Shown here in pieces: positions 8,735-17,680 of a DNA stretch of 57,840 nucleotides (positions are counted from its first letter, which is position 1; each line of letters opens with the position of its first letter). A program made the translations under genes and the position numbers. The DNA comes from Pusillimonas caeni (GTDB lineage Bacteria > Pseudomonadota > Gammaproteobacteria > Burkholderiales > Burkholderiaceae_B). The stretch covers positions 1 to 57,840 of the forward strand of contig NZ_PDUW01000015.1 in NCBI RefSeq assembly GCF_003545815.1, written 5' to 3'. The notes beneath the pieces are model-generated. The model was given only the letters and a program-made list of their open reading frames with translations. It did not search any database and had not been told where the DNA came from.

Positions 8735-9040
8735 ATGGCGCCTAACACAGGGCGGAAAGATTCGGAAACCGAACGCTACGCGGCCGGCGGGCGGGACGAC
8801 GAAAAGGGCGCCAGGCGCTCCGGCAAGTCCGCGCAAAAGCCCGATGAGCTGAGCAAGCCGGACAGTCACGAAGCGGGGCGGCAGCCCAAGCAGCAGCGGA
8901 CGGTCGGCAACCACCCCGCGGATCCCAACCGCGCGGGCGCCGATTGGAATCTTCTGCCTCCGGGTATTTCGGACGAAGACGTGCGTGACCCGGGCGGCAT
9001 GAAGGACGACGCCGATCGGGCCGGGGGACGCAAGAAGTAA
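8735..9040 (+). CDS. Small hydrophilic protein, unknown function
   Basis: A 101-residue charged protein rich in Gly, Asp, Lys and Arg, with no hydrophobic segment, signal peptide or cysteine. It looks intrinsically disordered, as many stress-induced small proteins do. It begins 3 bp after the DUF883 stop, with GGAGGTG as ribosome binding site. It converges with ligD (gap 16 bp). I do not recognise a family. Confidence 0.6.
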   Translation: MAPNTGRKDSETERYAAGGRDDEKGARRSGKSAQKPDELSKPDSHEAGRQPKQQRTVGNHPADPNRAGADWNLLPPGISDEDVRDPGGMKDDADRAGGRKK

Positions 9041-9056
9041 GAGCGGTCAGGTCGAG

Positions 9057-11618
9057 TCAGGCCTGCAGTTCTTTCTGAAACCCCAGGCGCAGGGCCTTGC
9101 GGTTCGACGCATAGTCGTGCCAGGGGTCGCCGCCCTGTTCGCGGCGGTGGTGCAAGGCGTTGGTAATGTTGAACTGCGCGGCACGCAGGTCGTGCCGCGA
9201 GTCCAGTTCGTCCCACGCCAACGGCATGGACACGGGCGCGCCCTGGCGCGCCCGCGCCGAAAATGCGGCGATGGCGGTGGCGCCGTTGCCGTTGCGCAGG
9301 TAGTCGACAAAGATCAGCCCCTTGCGGCGCGCCTTCGAGACGCTGGCCGTGAATTGCGCGGGAGCCTCCCGCGCCAGATAGGCGGCCATCGCGCGCGAAA
9401 AGCCCTTGACCGTGTCCCAGGAGTGCGCCGCCTTGATGGGAGCCACCAGATGCAAGCCTTTGCCGCCGGTGGTTTTCAGGTAGGGGACCAGGCCGGCCTC
9501 TTCCATCAGGCGCTGGACCAGGCGCGCGGCAACCACGATATCGGCCCATGGAATGTCCGGGTCGGGATCCAGATCGAGCGTGATGCGGTCGGGCCGCTCG
9601 GGCCGGGGCAGGGAGGAGCCCCAGGTATGGAACTCGATGACGCCGAACTGCGCCAGCTCGAGCAGGCCCCGGGCGTTTTCCACGACCACCTGTTCGCCGT
9701 CCAGCATGATGCCCGCGGGCGCTTCGCTGCGCAGGTGCTTCTGAAAAAAACATGTGGCGTTGGTGCCCTGCGGGCAGCGCAATAACGCTACTCGCCGTTT
9801 CAGCAAATGGGGCAGCATCAGTTCGGCGACCGAATCGTAGTATTCGATCAACGCCTTTTTGCTGAAGTTCGGCTTGGTGTAGATGATGCGTTCCGGATGG
9901 GTGACGGTGACGCCGCCGACCACGACGGGGCCTTTTCGTGTTTTCTTACCGGCAGGCCTGTCCGTGTCGCCCCGCGTCCGGCGTTTGCGGCGGCCGTCCG
10001 CTTCGTCCGCCATATCCGCTTCGAGCGCCTCGGGCGTCGTTGCCTGTTCGCCTGTGACGGCCGACGGAGGTTTATCCTCGCGCAGGCCCCGGAAGGCGGC
10101 CTGGCGCAGCAGCCCGTCTTCGGTCCATCCGGCGTAGTCCACTTCGGCAACCAGCTTGGGGCTGACCCATTGGACGGCTCCGCTGCTCCGGCCATAGCGG
10201 CCCCGTCCCTCGGTGGCGGTGGCAAACGGGCTGGTCTTGCGATGCAGCTTTTGCAGCCGCTCGTGCAGGTCCTTGAGCGTGGCCTGCGTGAACCCCGTGC
10301 CCACCCGGCCCGCGTAGTTCAGTTTTTTGCCGTCGCGCAGGCCCACCAGCAGCGCCCCCAGATGCGAGCGCGCGCCCGAAGGTTCGGTATAGCCTCCCAC
10401 CACGAATTCCTGCTGGGGCCTGCACTTGAGCTTCAGCCAGGTGGTGCTTCGCCCTTCGGTGTAGGCGGCGTCCTTCTTCTTGCAGATCAGGCCCTCGAGG
10501 CTCAGGCGGCAGGCTTCGGTCCAGGCGCTCGCGCCCTCGGTGTCGCTGGAGATGTCCAGCTTCTGGGTGAACATGATGGGGCTGTCCGCCGGCACTTGCT
10601 CGAGCAGTTCTTCCAGGCGCTGCTGGCGCTCCGACAAGGGAAGAGGGCGCAGGTCGGTCCCGTTCCAGAAGGGCAGGTCGAAGGCGACGAAGACCAGATC
10701 GTTCGACGCGCCGTCCAGCGCCTGCTGCAGCGCCTGGAAGCGGCTGATGCCCTGCTCGTCGAAGCAGACGACTTCGCCGTCTATCCAGCCGTCTCCCAGC
10801 CCCAGTTGGCCCAGGCTACGCGCCAGGCCTTTCATGCGCGCATTCCATTCGTTGCCGTTGCGGCTGACCAGCTTCACCGTCTTGCCTTCGAGGCGGCACA
10901 GGATGCGGTAGCCATCGTACTTGACTTCATACGACCAGCCCGGGCCTGTGGGAGGGCGGTCGACCAGCGTGGCCAACTGGGCCGACAGCGTAGCGGGCAG
11001 CTCGCGCTGCGACTTGGGCGCGCGCGTCCTGCGCGCCTTCGCCTTCGCCGGGGCGATGGGCTTCGCATGGCTCTCCGGCATCGCCGCCGCGACGCCGTCG
11101 CGCGGTTCGCCGTCCTGTTCGGCGTCATGGCCGGGCCGCGCATACTCGTCGTCCAGCTTGCGCAAAAGCCATTGCGTGTCCTCTTTGCCGGTGCGCAGCA
11201 ACACCCATTCGCCTTTCAGGCCTCCGTCGAGCTCGAATTTCAGGTGGCCGTCTGCCAGCCCCCGCGCCGGATCGGAAGAAGGCGTCCAACTTCCGCTGTC
11301 CCAGATGTCCACGTGGCCGGCGCCGTACTGGCCGACCGGAATCTCGCCCTCGAAGTCGCCATATTCCAGCGGATGGTCTTCGACATGGACGGCCAGGCGC
11401 TTGACCGAAGGGTCCAGCGATGGGCCTTTGGGCACGGCCCAGCTCACCAGCACGCCGTCGATCTCCAGGCGAAAGTCGTAGTGCAGACGCCGTGCCTGGT
11501 GCCGCTGTATGACGTAGCGCAGGGCGTGTCGGGACGACTTCGACGAACGTCGTCCCTGGGGCTCATGGGTAACGCGAAAATCGCGCTTCTGACGATAGGT
11601 TTCCAGCCGGGTTTTCAA
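9057..11618 (-). CDS. ligD: Multifunctional NHEJ DNA ligase LigD
   Basis: An 853-residue protein joining DNA double-strand breaks with Ku. Domain order: N-terminal 3'-phosphoesterase (RLHYDFRLE, then HVEDHPLEYGDFEGEIP), ATP-dependent ligase with nucleotidyl Lys233 in EVKYDGYR, and a C-terminal primase-type polymerase with LDLDPDPDIPWADIV and TTGGKGLHLV. Start codon is TTG at 11618: an in-frame TGA lies two codons upstream and AAGGTGAT sits at normal spacing, so no ATG start is possible. It follows ku by 55 bp and is the last gene of a long minus-strand run. Confidence 0.95.
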   Translation of the reverse strand: MKTRLETYRQKRDFRVTHEPQGRRSSKSSRHALRYVIQRHQARRLHYDFRLEIDGVLVSWAVPKGPSLDPSVKRLAVHVEDHPLEYGDFEGEIPVGQYGAGHVDIWDSGSWTPSSDPARGLADGHLKFELDGGLKGEWVLLRTGKEDTQWLLRKLDDEYARPGHDAEQDGEPRDGVAAAMPESHAKPIAPAKAKARRTRAPKSQRELPATLSAQLATLVDRPPTGPGWSYEVKYDGYRILCRLEGKTVKLVSRNGNEWNARMKGLARSLGQLGLGDGWIDGEVVCFDEQGISRFQALQQALDGASNDLVFVAFDLPFWNGTDLRPLPLSERQQRLEELLEQVPADSPIMFTQKLDISSDTEGASAWTEACRLSLEGLICKKKDAAYTEGRSTTWLKLKCRPQQEFVVGGYTEPSGARSHLGALLVGLRDGKKLNYAGRVGTGFTQATLKDLHERLQKLHRKTSPFATATEGRGRYGRSSGAVQWVSPKLVAEVDYAGWTEDGLLRQAAFRGLREDKPPSAVTGEQATTPEALEADMADEADGRRKRRTRGDTDRPAGKKTRKGPVVVGGVTVTHPERIIYTKPNFSKKALIEYYDSVAELMLPHLLKRRVALLRCPQGTNATCFFQKHLRSEAPAGIMLDGEQVVVENARGLLELAQFGVIEFHTWGSSLPRPERPDRITLDLDPDPDIPWADIVVAARLVQRLMEEAGLVPYLKTTGGKGLHLVAPIKAAHSWDTVKGFSRAMAAYLAREAPAQFTASVSKARRKGLIFVDYLRNGNGATAIAAFSARARQGAPVSMPLAWDELDSRHDLRAAQFNITNALHHRREQGGDPWHDYASNRKALRLGFQKELQA

Positions 11619-11673
11619 TTGGGATCACCTTGCTGACATTAAGCCATTTCACGTTGCGGGAGAGAAAGTCAGG

Positions 11674-12612
11674 TCAAGCCGTCTTGCGCCGCGTTCCCGC
11701 GGATGTGGATTTCTTTGCCGCGGCCTTCTTGGCCGGCGCGCGTTTCTTGGCGGCCGTCTTGGAAGTCTTGCGCGCTGAGGGTGTTTTTTTTGCCGGTCCG
11801 GAAGCGGCCTTGTCCGACCCGCCGCCGCGCTCTTCTATGCTGCGCTGCAGCATGGACATGAGGTCGATCACCTTGCCCGATTTGCGGCGCGGCGCTTCTT
11901 CGGCTTCCTCCAGAGAGTGGGTTCTTCCCGAGGCGATCTTTTCTTCGATGGTGGCCATGAGATCGTCGCGGTATTCGTCCCGGTATTGTTCCGGATCCCA
12001 GGGCTGGGTCATGTCCTCGAGCAGGCGCGAGGCCATCTGCATCTCGCGCGCGCTGGGCGCGCTGTCCTTTCCCTGGGGAATGTCCAGTTCTCCGGCGTCG
12101 CGGATTTCGTCCGCGTAGCGCATGGTGACCAGCATCAGGACGTCGTCCAGGGGAAGCATGGCGGCCAGATACTGCTTGGAATGCAGCACGACCGAGGCCA
12201 GGGCCAGCAGGCCGCTCTTGCGCAGCACTTCGCGGAACAGCACATAGCCTTTGTCGCCCCGCTTGTCGGGCGCCAGGTAGTAGGGGGTGTCGAAGTAATA
12301 AAGGGGGACTTCAGAGGCCTGCACGAAGCTCAGCACGTCTATCGACTGGGTCGCGGCGGTGTTGGCGCGCTTGAAGTCGTCGTCGTTCAAAAAGACGTAG
12401 TCGCCTTTTTCATACTCGTAGCCTTTGACGATGTTCTCGGCTTCGATCGGCTTGCCGGTGCGCTTGTTGATGCGCTGGTAGCCTACGGGAGAGTTGTCGC
12501 GCTTGTCTATCCAGTCGAAATCCAGGCGCGTCACGCGCGTGGCCGGATGCAACACGATGGGGACATGAACCAAGCCGAAAGTAATGGCGCCTTTCCAGAT
12601 GACACGAGCCAT
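11674..12612 (-). CDS. ku: Non-homologous end-joining protein Ku
   Basis: A 312-residue bacterial Ku, the homodimeric ring that binds DNA ends and recruits LigD. The start MARVIWKGAITFGLVHVP is the canonical N-terminus. The core beta-barrel runs to about residue 250. The C-terminal tail from about 268 is a Lys/Ala-rich basic extension (KKRAPAKKAAAKK), typical of Ku proteins that bind DNA beyond the end. It lies between topoisomerase IB (34 bp upstream) and ligD (55 bp downstream). Confidence 0.96.
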   Translation of the reverse strand: MARVIWKGAITFGLVHVPIVLHPATRVTRLDFDWIDKRDNSPVGYQRINKRTGKPIEAENIVKGYEYEKGDYVFLNDDDFKRANTAATQSIDVLSFVQASEVPLYYFDTPYYLAPDKRGDKGYVLFREVLRKSGLLALASVVLHSKQYLAAMLPLDDVLMLVTMRYADEIRDAGELDIPQGKDSAPSAREMQMASRLLEDMTQPWDPEQYRDEYRDDLMATIEEKIASGRTHSLEEAEEAPRRKSGKVIDLMSMLQRSIEERGGGSDKAASGPAKKTPSARKTSKTAAKKRAPAKKAAAKKSTSAGTRRKTA

Positions 12613-12646
12613 GATCCGGACCTCCAGCAGTATAGTGCAGCCTGTT

Positions 12647-13687
12647 TCAGCAATCCGTGTTCCCGATTGTTTCACACCGGCTCAGGAAGGCGAGCAGACG
12701 GCGCTCGTCCGCGCGCAGGCCCCGTGGAGTGCTGCAGGCTTCTTTATCGGGCAGTTTCCCCGCCATATAGGCTTCGATGATGGCCGGGTGTATGTAGCAT
12801 GCGCGGCAGACCGCCGGGGTATTGTTCAAAGCCCGCGCCACTTCCTTGACCACCCTGACCACGGTGGCGCGATCGGGCGTCCCCGCCTCGGCATGGCGCT
12901 GCAGGGCCGTGAAGGCCTTGAGCGAGCCCGCCCAGGTGCGATAGTCTTTGGCGGTGAAGTCGGCGCCGCTGGCCTGCTTCAGATAGGCGTTCACGGTATT
13001 CGAGTCCAGGCCGTGGGCTTCGCCTTCCGAGTCAAGATACTGGAACAGCTCCTGGCCGGGAAGCTCCATGCAGCGCCGCACGGCGCGTGCGATGCGGCGA
13101 TCGTTGACCGCCACATCGTGCATCACGCCGCTTTTGCCGCGGAAGCGGAAACGCACGCCGCCGTGCGCGAGCGTCGCATGGCGGGATTTCAGCGTGGTGA
13201 GGCCATAGCTTTTGTTGCGCCGCGCATATTCGCGGCTGCCGATGCGTATCAAGGTGGTTTCCAGCAGTTGAACCACCAGGGCGGCCACTTTGTCCCGGTT
13301 CAAGTTCCGCGCCGCCATATCGCGCGCCACCCGTCTGCGTATGCGCGGCAGCGCTTGCGCGAACTGGCTCAGCTGGCCATAGTTGCTGAGGCGACGCTGC
13401 GCCTGCCACAGGTCGTGATAGCGATACTGCTTTCGGCCCTTGGCGTCGCGACCGGTCGCTTGCAGGTGTCCCTCGGCGCTGGGGCTGATCCATACTTCGG
13501 TATAGGCGGGCGGAATGGCCAGCGCCTTGATGCGCGCGAGCAGTTTTTTATCGGTTACAGGCCGCCCGTCCGGATGGCAGTAGCGGAATCCGCGTCCCGA
13601 GCGCTTGCGGCTGATCCCGGGCTGAAGATCGCTCGAATAATGCAGCCGCGGCGCGTTGTCGCGCAGCGACGCCGGCACGGGCTGCAT
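12647..13687 (-). CDS. Type IB DNA topoisomerase
   Basis: A 346-residue poxvirus/bacterial-type topoisomerase IB, which relaxes supercoils through a 3'-phosphotyrosine. Visible features are the N-terminal module (GRGFRYCHPDGRPVTD), the catalytic-domain Arg/Lys in VVQLLETTLIRIGSREYA and KSYGLTTL, and the nucleophilic Tyr in CRACYIHP near the C-terminus. ATG 13687 is 7 bp after the stop of the preceding small gene. An in-frame extension to 13969 exists but overlaps that gene. Co-location with ku and ligD suggests a role in break repair or supercoil control during end joining. Confidence 0.92.
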   Translation of the reverse strand: MQPVPASLRDNAPRLHYSSDLQPGISRKRSGRGFRYCHPDGRPVTDKKLLARIKALAIPPAYTEVWISPSAEGHLQATGRDAKGRKQYRYHDLWQAQRRLSNYGQLSQFAQALPRIRRRVARDMAARNLNRDKVAALVVQLLETTLIRIGSREYARRNKSYGLTTLKSRHATLAHGGVRFRFRGKSGVMHDVAVNDRRIARAVRRCMELPGQELFQYLDSEGEAHGLDSNTVNAYLKQASGADFTAKDYRTWAGSLKAFTALQRHAEAGTPDRATVVRVVKEVARALNNTPAVCRACYIHPAIIEAYMAGKLPDKEACSTPRGLRADERRLLAFLSRCETIGNTDC

Positions 13688-13694
13688 GGCGGCC

Positions 13695-13877
13695 TTACGG
13701 CTGGTTGCCGCTCTTGCCGCGGGTGCGGCTGCTTTGCTGGTCCTGCCCCGAGCCGATCTGGCTCGTGTGTCCTTCCTTCTTGCTGCGGTTCTGCTGGGTG
13801 CCGTGGCTTTTCTGCTCTTCACGGCGGGTGTCGTCGTCCTGGACTCCCTGGTCGGGTCGTTGTTCGCGTGTCGCCAT
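13695..13877 (-). CDS. Small disordered protein upstream of topoisomerase IB
   Basis: A 60-residue, very hydrophilic protein (Gln, Ser, Arg, Lys rich; no hydrophobic run), preceded by a strong AAGGAG. It resembles the small disordered proteins at 8074 and 8735 in composition only. It lies 39 bp after ybhN and 7 bp before the topoisomerase gene, within the same minus-strand series. No family is recognised, but the good ribosome binding site and tight fit argue it is real. Confidence 0.6.
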   Translation of the reverse strand: MATREQRPDQGVQDDDTRREEQKSHGTQQNRSKKEGHTSQIGSGQDQQSSRTRGKSGNQP

Positions 13878-13916
13878 GTCGATCTCCTTGATAACGGTTG
13901 GGTCATGTATGTGCTG

Positions 13917-14921
13917 CTACCGCTTTTCCGCGTCCGGACGCTCCTTCTTGCCGCCCTCGGACCCTGCATTTTTCCTGCCCCGCAGGCGGGCTTCGATCAG
14001 CAGGTAGGCGGGCACGGCCAGCGTCAGAGGCACGACGCAGTACAGAATGCGGTACATCAGTACCGCGGCAAGCACTTGGTGGGCCGGCAGGGTGCCCGAG
14101 AGGGCGCCCACGAAAATCGCTTCGTTCACGCCCAGCCCGCCGGGGATGTGGGCGATGAGGGCCGCAATGCTGCAGAAAAGCAGTATGCCCAGCACGGACG
14201 CATAAGCGATTTCCCCGCCCAGCAATATGTAGATGACGCCGCCCATCAAGATCCAGGACACCGCCGCCAATCCGCATTGCGCGAACGCCTGCCCCACCGG
14301 CGGCAGTTCGAAGCGCTGGCCGCGCACTGTCCATACACGGCGGCGTGAAAAAGCGCACAGGCCCAGATACACCACCACGCCCGCCACCATGGCCAGGCCC
14401 GTGAGCTGGATCACTGTACGGCCGACGTCCCATGCGCCCGGCAGCGGCATGGCGTCGGCCATGAACAAGGCGCCGGCCAGCCAGCCGTAGCCTATCCAGT
14501 TGGTCAGGGTGGCGAACGCCACGACGCGTCCGGCCGTCGAGGCGCGCACACCCAACTGGTGGTACAGCCGCAGGCGGACCGCCACGCCGCCGACCAGCAC
14601 GCCCAGGTTGAGGTTCATGGCATAGCTGATCGCAGCGATTCCCATGACCTGCCATGCGCGCAAAGGCGTCGGGGCATAGCGCTTGGCCAGCAGGTCGAAG
14701 GTCGTATAGACCAGATGGCCAAGCACCGCGATGCCCATCGCCGCCGCGATGGTCGGCGTGCCGATCTCGCCCGCCGAGCGCAGCACCTGCATCCAGTCCA
14801 GCTTGCGCGCCAGATTGAACAGCAGCACCACGGCGGCCGCCACCATCAGGCCGGTGAGAATGCGGGTGATCCAGCCCCAGGGTATGCCGCTGGCCCTTGC
14901 TTGCAAAAAACGGCTGTTCAT
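13917..14921 (-). CDS. ybhN: YbhN-like integral membrane protein (lysylphosphatidylglycerol synthase TM family)
   Basis: A 334-residue membrane protein with about eight hydrophobic segments, of the UPF0104/MprF-flippase-like family. A conserved family patch is visible in AHIPGGLGVNEAIF. In E. coli, ybhN follows ybhP and clsB (ybhO), and exactly this order occurs here. The start overlaps the clsB stop by four bases (ATGA). A lipid-handling role connected to cardiolipin is plausible but not shown. The C-terminal tail is highly charged. Confidence 0.87.
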   Translation of the reverse strand: MNSRFLQARASGIPWGWITRILTGLMVAAAVVLLFNLARKLDWMQVLRSAGEIGTPTIAAAMGIAVLGHLVYTTFDLLAKRYAPTPLRAWQVMGIAAISYAMNLNLGVLVGGVAVRLRLYHQLGVRASTAGRVVAFATLTNWIGYGWLAGALFMADAMPLPGAWDVGRTVIQLTGLAMVAGVVVYLGLCAFSRRRVWTVRGQRFELPPVGQAFAQCGLAAVSWILMGGVIYILLGGEIAYASVLGILLFCSIAALIAHIPGGLGVNEAIFVGALSGTLPAHQVLAAVLMYRILYCVVPLTLAVPAYLLIEARLRGRKNAGSEGGKKERPDAEKR

Positions 14922-16126
14922 GCGGACTCCTGGCTTCCGGTTTCGACGATGGCGTCGGCGCCCAGAGATTCGAGGCGGGGCTTGTGCGCCGGCAGGCTGC
15001 CCGCCCAGGCGGGGAAGCGGCGCAGGAAGTGAAATACGAGCACGCTGACCCAGGGGCGGCGCAGCCAGCTCTTGCGGGTCTGCTGCCTCGCAATGCGGCG
15101 GCAGTGGTTCTCCATGAGACGCTCGAGATTGTCGCGCAGGGTCTGGTTGAATTCCCGATCATGGATCACGACATTGGCTTCGAGGTTGAGCGCCAGGCTG
15201 AAGGGGTCCAGGTTGCTGGATCCCACCGTGGCCCAGCGCTGATCGATGCAGGCGACCTTGCCATGGAGGGGCCGGTCGCAGTACTCGTAGATCTGGATGC
15301 CGGCCGACTCCAGATAGTCGTAAAGCATCTCCGCCGCCATCTGGGCGACTTTCATGTCGGGCTCGCCCTGCAGGATCAGGCGCACGCGCACCCCGCGCCG
15401 CGCTGCATTGACCAGGTCGCGCAGCAATCTATAGCCCGGGAAAAAGTAGGCATTGGCGATCAGGATGTCGTGGTGGGCGCCCCGGATCGCGACGCGGTAG
15501 GCGCTTTCTATGGACGTGGGATTGGCGTCGTTGTCGCGCACGATCAGGCGGCCGCTTGCGTCGCCCTTGGGCGGCGCAAGCTTGGGCACCCGCCGCCAGG
15601 GCCGCCGGGCCACCCGCGCCGCCTTGAGCACCTCGCGCACGTAGTTGGCCATGTCCGAGGCCAGGGGGCCTCGCACCTGCACGGCGTAGTCCTGCTTGGC
15701 CATGGGTCCGAAATCGGGCAGGTGGTCGGCCGAGAAATTGATGCCGCCTATGAAGGCGAGCCGCCCGTCCACCGCCACGATCTTGCGGTGCATGCGGCGG
15801 AACAGATTGGTGCGCACCCCCATCAGTCGCGGGCGCGGGTCGAACACGTGCAGCCGTACTCCCGAGTCGGTGAGCCCCTTGATGAATTCGTCCGACAGGG
15901 TGTCCGAACCGTAGCCGTCCACGGTGATGTCCACCTGGACGCCGCGGCCGGCGGCGTCGATCAGCTTCTGCCTCAGGGCGCGGCCCACCTTGTCGTCGAA
16001 CAGGATGAAGGTTTCGATCAGGACTTCAGAGCGCGCCTGATCGATGGCTTCGTTGACCCGCGGGTAGTAGGCCTCGCCATTCTCCAGCAACACGAACTCG
16101 TTGCCTTCGCGCCAGGGGCTGCTCAT
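14918..16126 (-). CDS. clsB: Cardiolipin synthase ClsB
   Basis: A 402-residue phospholipase-D-superfamily synthase. The two HKD half-sites are [18 protein letters not shown] (first) and [18 protein letters not shown] (second). There are no N-terminal membrane segments, as in ClsB rather than ClsA. It is expected to make cardiolipin from phosphatidylglycerol, possibly with phosphatidylethanolamine. It overlaps its neighbours on both sides by four bases (ATGA), which fixes its start and shows coupling with ybhP and ybhN. Confidence 0.92.
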   Translation of the reverse strand: MSSPWREGNEFVLLENGEAYYPRVNEAIDQARSEVLIETFILFDDKVGRALRQKLIDAAGRGVQVDITVDGYGSDTLSDEFIKGLTDSGVRLHVFDPRPRLMGVRTNLFRRMHRKIVAVDGRLAFIGGINFSADHLPDFGPMAKQDYAVQVRGPLASDMANYVREVLKAARVARRPWRRVPKLAPPKGDASGRLIVRDNDANPTSIESAYRVAIRGAHHDILIANAYFFPGYRLLRDLVNAARRGVRVRLILQGEPDMKVAQMAAEMLYDYLESAGIQIYEYCDRPLHGKVACIDQRWATVGSSNLDPFSLALNLEANVVIHDREFNQTLRDNLERLMENHCRRIARQQTRKSWLRRPWVSVLVFHFLRRFPAWAGSLPAHKPRLESLGADAIVETGSQESA

Positions 16127-16896
16127 ACATCGATCTCCGCGACGAGCGGGAGATGGTCCGACAGGGTGTTCCAGGGTCTGCGGGCCATCGCCACGGGCCG
16201 GTGTCTGGCCACGTTGCGCACATAGATGCGGTCGAGCTGCAGCAGGGGGCAGCGGGCTGGAAAGGTGCGCACGGGGCGTCCGTGGGCCGCGGCGAATACG
16301 TCCACCAGCCCGCAGTCGCGCAAGTGCCCGCTGGCCTTCAGGCGCCAGTCGTTGAAATCGCCCGCCACGATGGCCGGCTCGCCGTCGGGCACCGAGTGGA
16401 CGAGTTCGCACAAGCGCCTTAGCTGCTGCCGCCTGTGCGTCTCGCGCAAGCCCAGATGTACGCATACGGCATGCAGCCGCAGGTCGCGATCGGGCGATTC
16501 GATTACGCAGTGCAGGATTCCGCGCGCTTCATGGCGATTGATGCTGACGTCGTGGTTCTCGTAAGTGGAAATCGGATACTTGGACAGCACAGCGTTGCCA
16601 TGATGGCCGGCGGGGTAGACGGCATTGCGCCCATAGGCGAAATCCGACCAGATGGTGTCGGCCAGGAACTCGTAGTGCGAGGTGGTGGGCCAGCCGTGCA
16701 GCCTGGCCGCGTGGCGATGGTGCTCGCCCAGGACTTCCTGCAGGAAAATGACGTCCGGTGCCGTGCTGCGGATTGCTTCGCGCAGTTCGTGCAAAATGAA
16801 ACGTCTGTTGAATATCGTAAAGCCCTTATGTACGTTCACAGTCAATACTTTGACCGTTCGCGGCGTCCCGGACCGTTCACGCATGCATTGCTCCAT
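16123..16896 (-). CDS. ybhP: YbhP-like endonuclease/exonuclease/phosphatase-family protein
   Basis: A 257-residue EEP-fold protein. Motifs: VNVHKGF near the N-terminus, the metal-binding Glu in [10 protein letters not shown], the VAGDFNDWR loop and C-terminal [10 protein letters not shown] with its catalytic His. Members hydrolyse phosphodiester bonds in nucleic acids or lipids; the actual substrate of YbhP is unknown. It precedes clsB and ybhN as in enterobacteria. An alternative start MRERSG is four codons downstream. Confidence 0.87.
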   Translation of the reverse strand: MEQCMRERSGTPRTVKVLTVNVHKGFTIFNRRFILHELREAIRSTAPDVIFLQEVLGEHHRHAARLHGWPTTSHYEFLADTIWSDFAYGRNAVYPAGHHGNAVLSKYPISTYENHDVSINRHEARGILHCVIESPDRDLRLHAVCVHLGLRETHRRQQLRRLCELVHSVPDGEPAIVAGDFNDWRLKASGHLRDCGLVDVFAAAHGRPVRTFPARCPLLQLDRIYVRNVARHRPVAMARRPWNTLSDHLPLVAEIDV

Positions 16897-16927
16897 CAGC
16901 TTTGTATGCCGCAGTGCGATGCAAGTT

Positions 16928-17680
16928 TCATACCCGGCTGGGCGACATGCGCGCGCCCACTACCATTTCCGTGGCCCAATTGAGCAGAATGGAGGTGTAG
17001 GAGCGCTGGGCTTCCTTGCGGGTCAAACCATGGTCGGCCTCGTCGACAATGCGATGGGTCAATGAATGCGCCTCCTGGAAGGCCGCGCGATAGTTCATGA
17101 TGGTGGAATGGGGCACGAAATCGTCATGCTCGGCCTCGACGATCAGCACGTCTCCCCGGAAGCGCCGGCAGGCCGCCAGGGCGCGATTGTCGTTCGGCGT
17201 CACCGTGCTCAGGCGGTAGGCCGTGAGGCTTTCGCGGTTCAACTGGCGCTTGGGCAGCATCCATTCATCGTCCCGATACAGGGCCGGCACATGCAGGGCC
17301 AGCCACTTGACCGAACGCAGGCTGGTCAGGATGGCCGCCAGATAGCCGCCGTAGCTGCTGCCCACCACGGCGATGGCCGAAGCGTCGATGGCCGGATGGG
17401 CGGCCAGCGAATCATAGGCGGCCATGACGTCGCGCAGATTGTCCTCGCGCGAGACCTTCATCTGCTGCTCCAGCGTGGCGGCGTGGCCGCGCAGGTCGAA
17501 GGTAAGGCAGACGCAGCCCAGGCCGGCCAGGCCGCGGGCGCGCAGCAGGTCGAAATCCTGGCTGCCGCCCCAGCCATGGATGAAGAGCACCCCCGGCACT
17601 TTGTTGGAGGGCTCCAGGAAAGTGCCTGCAATGTGCTGGCCCTCCACAGGGATGAGTATGTTTTCACTCAGAGTCGCCAT
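16928..17680 (-). CDS. Alpha/beta hydrolase (dienelactone hydrolase/serine aminopeptidase-like)
   Basis: A 250-residue alpha/beta-fold hydrolase. The oxyanion region is [12 protein letters not shown], the nucleophile elbow is [11 protein letters not shown] (Ser), the acid is in VEAEHDDFV and the His in EADHGLT, so the triad appears complete. Substrate unknown. The start MATLSEN at 17680 lies inside the end of the DUF3182 gene (17-bp overlap), and the stop is 31 bp before ybhP. A longer in-frame ORF starts at 17809 but reads antisense-like composition of the upstream gene. Confidence 0.8.
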   Translation of the reverse strand: MATLSENILIPVEGQHIAGTFLEPSNKVPGVLFIHGWGGSQDFDLLRARGLAGLGCVCLTFDLRGHAATLEQQMKVSREDNLRDVMAAYDSLAAHPAIDASAIAVVGSSYGGYLAAILTSLRSVKWLALHVPALYRDDEWMLPKRQLNRESLTAYRLSTVTPNDNRALAACRRFRGDVLIVEAEHDDFVPHSTIMNYRAAFQEAHSLTHRIVDEADHGLTRKEAQRSYTSILLNWATEMVVGARMSPSRV

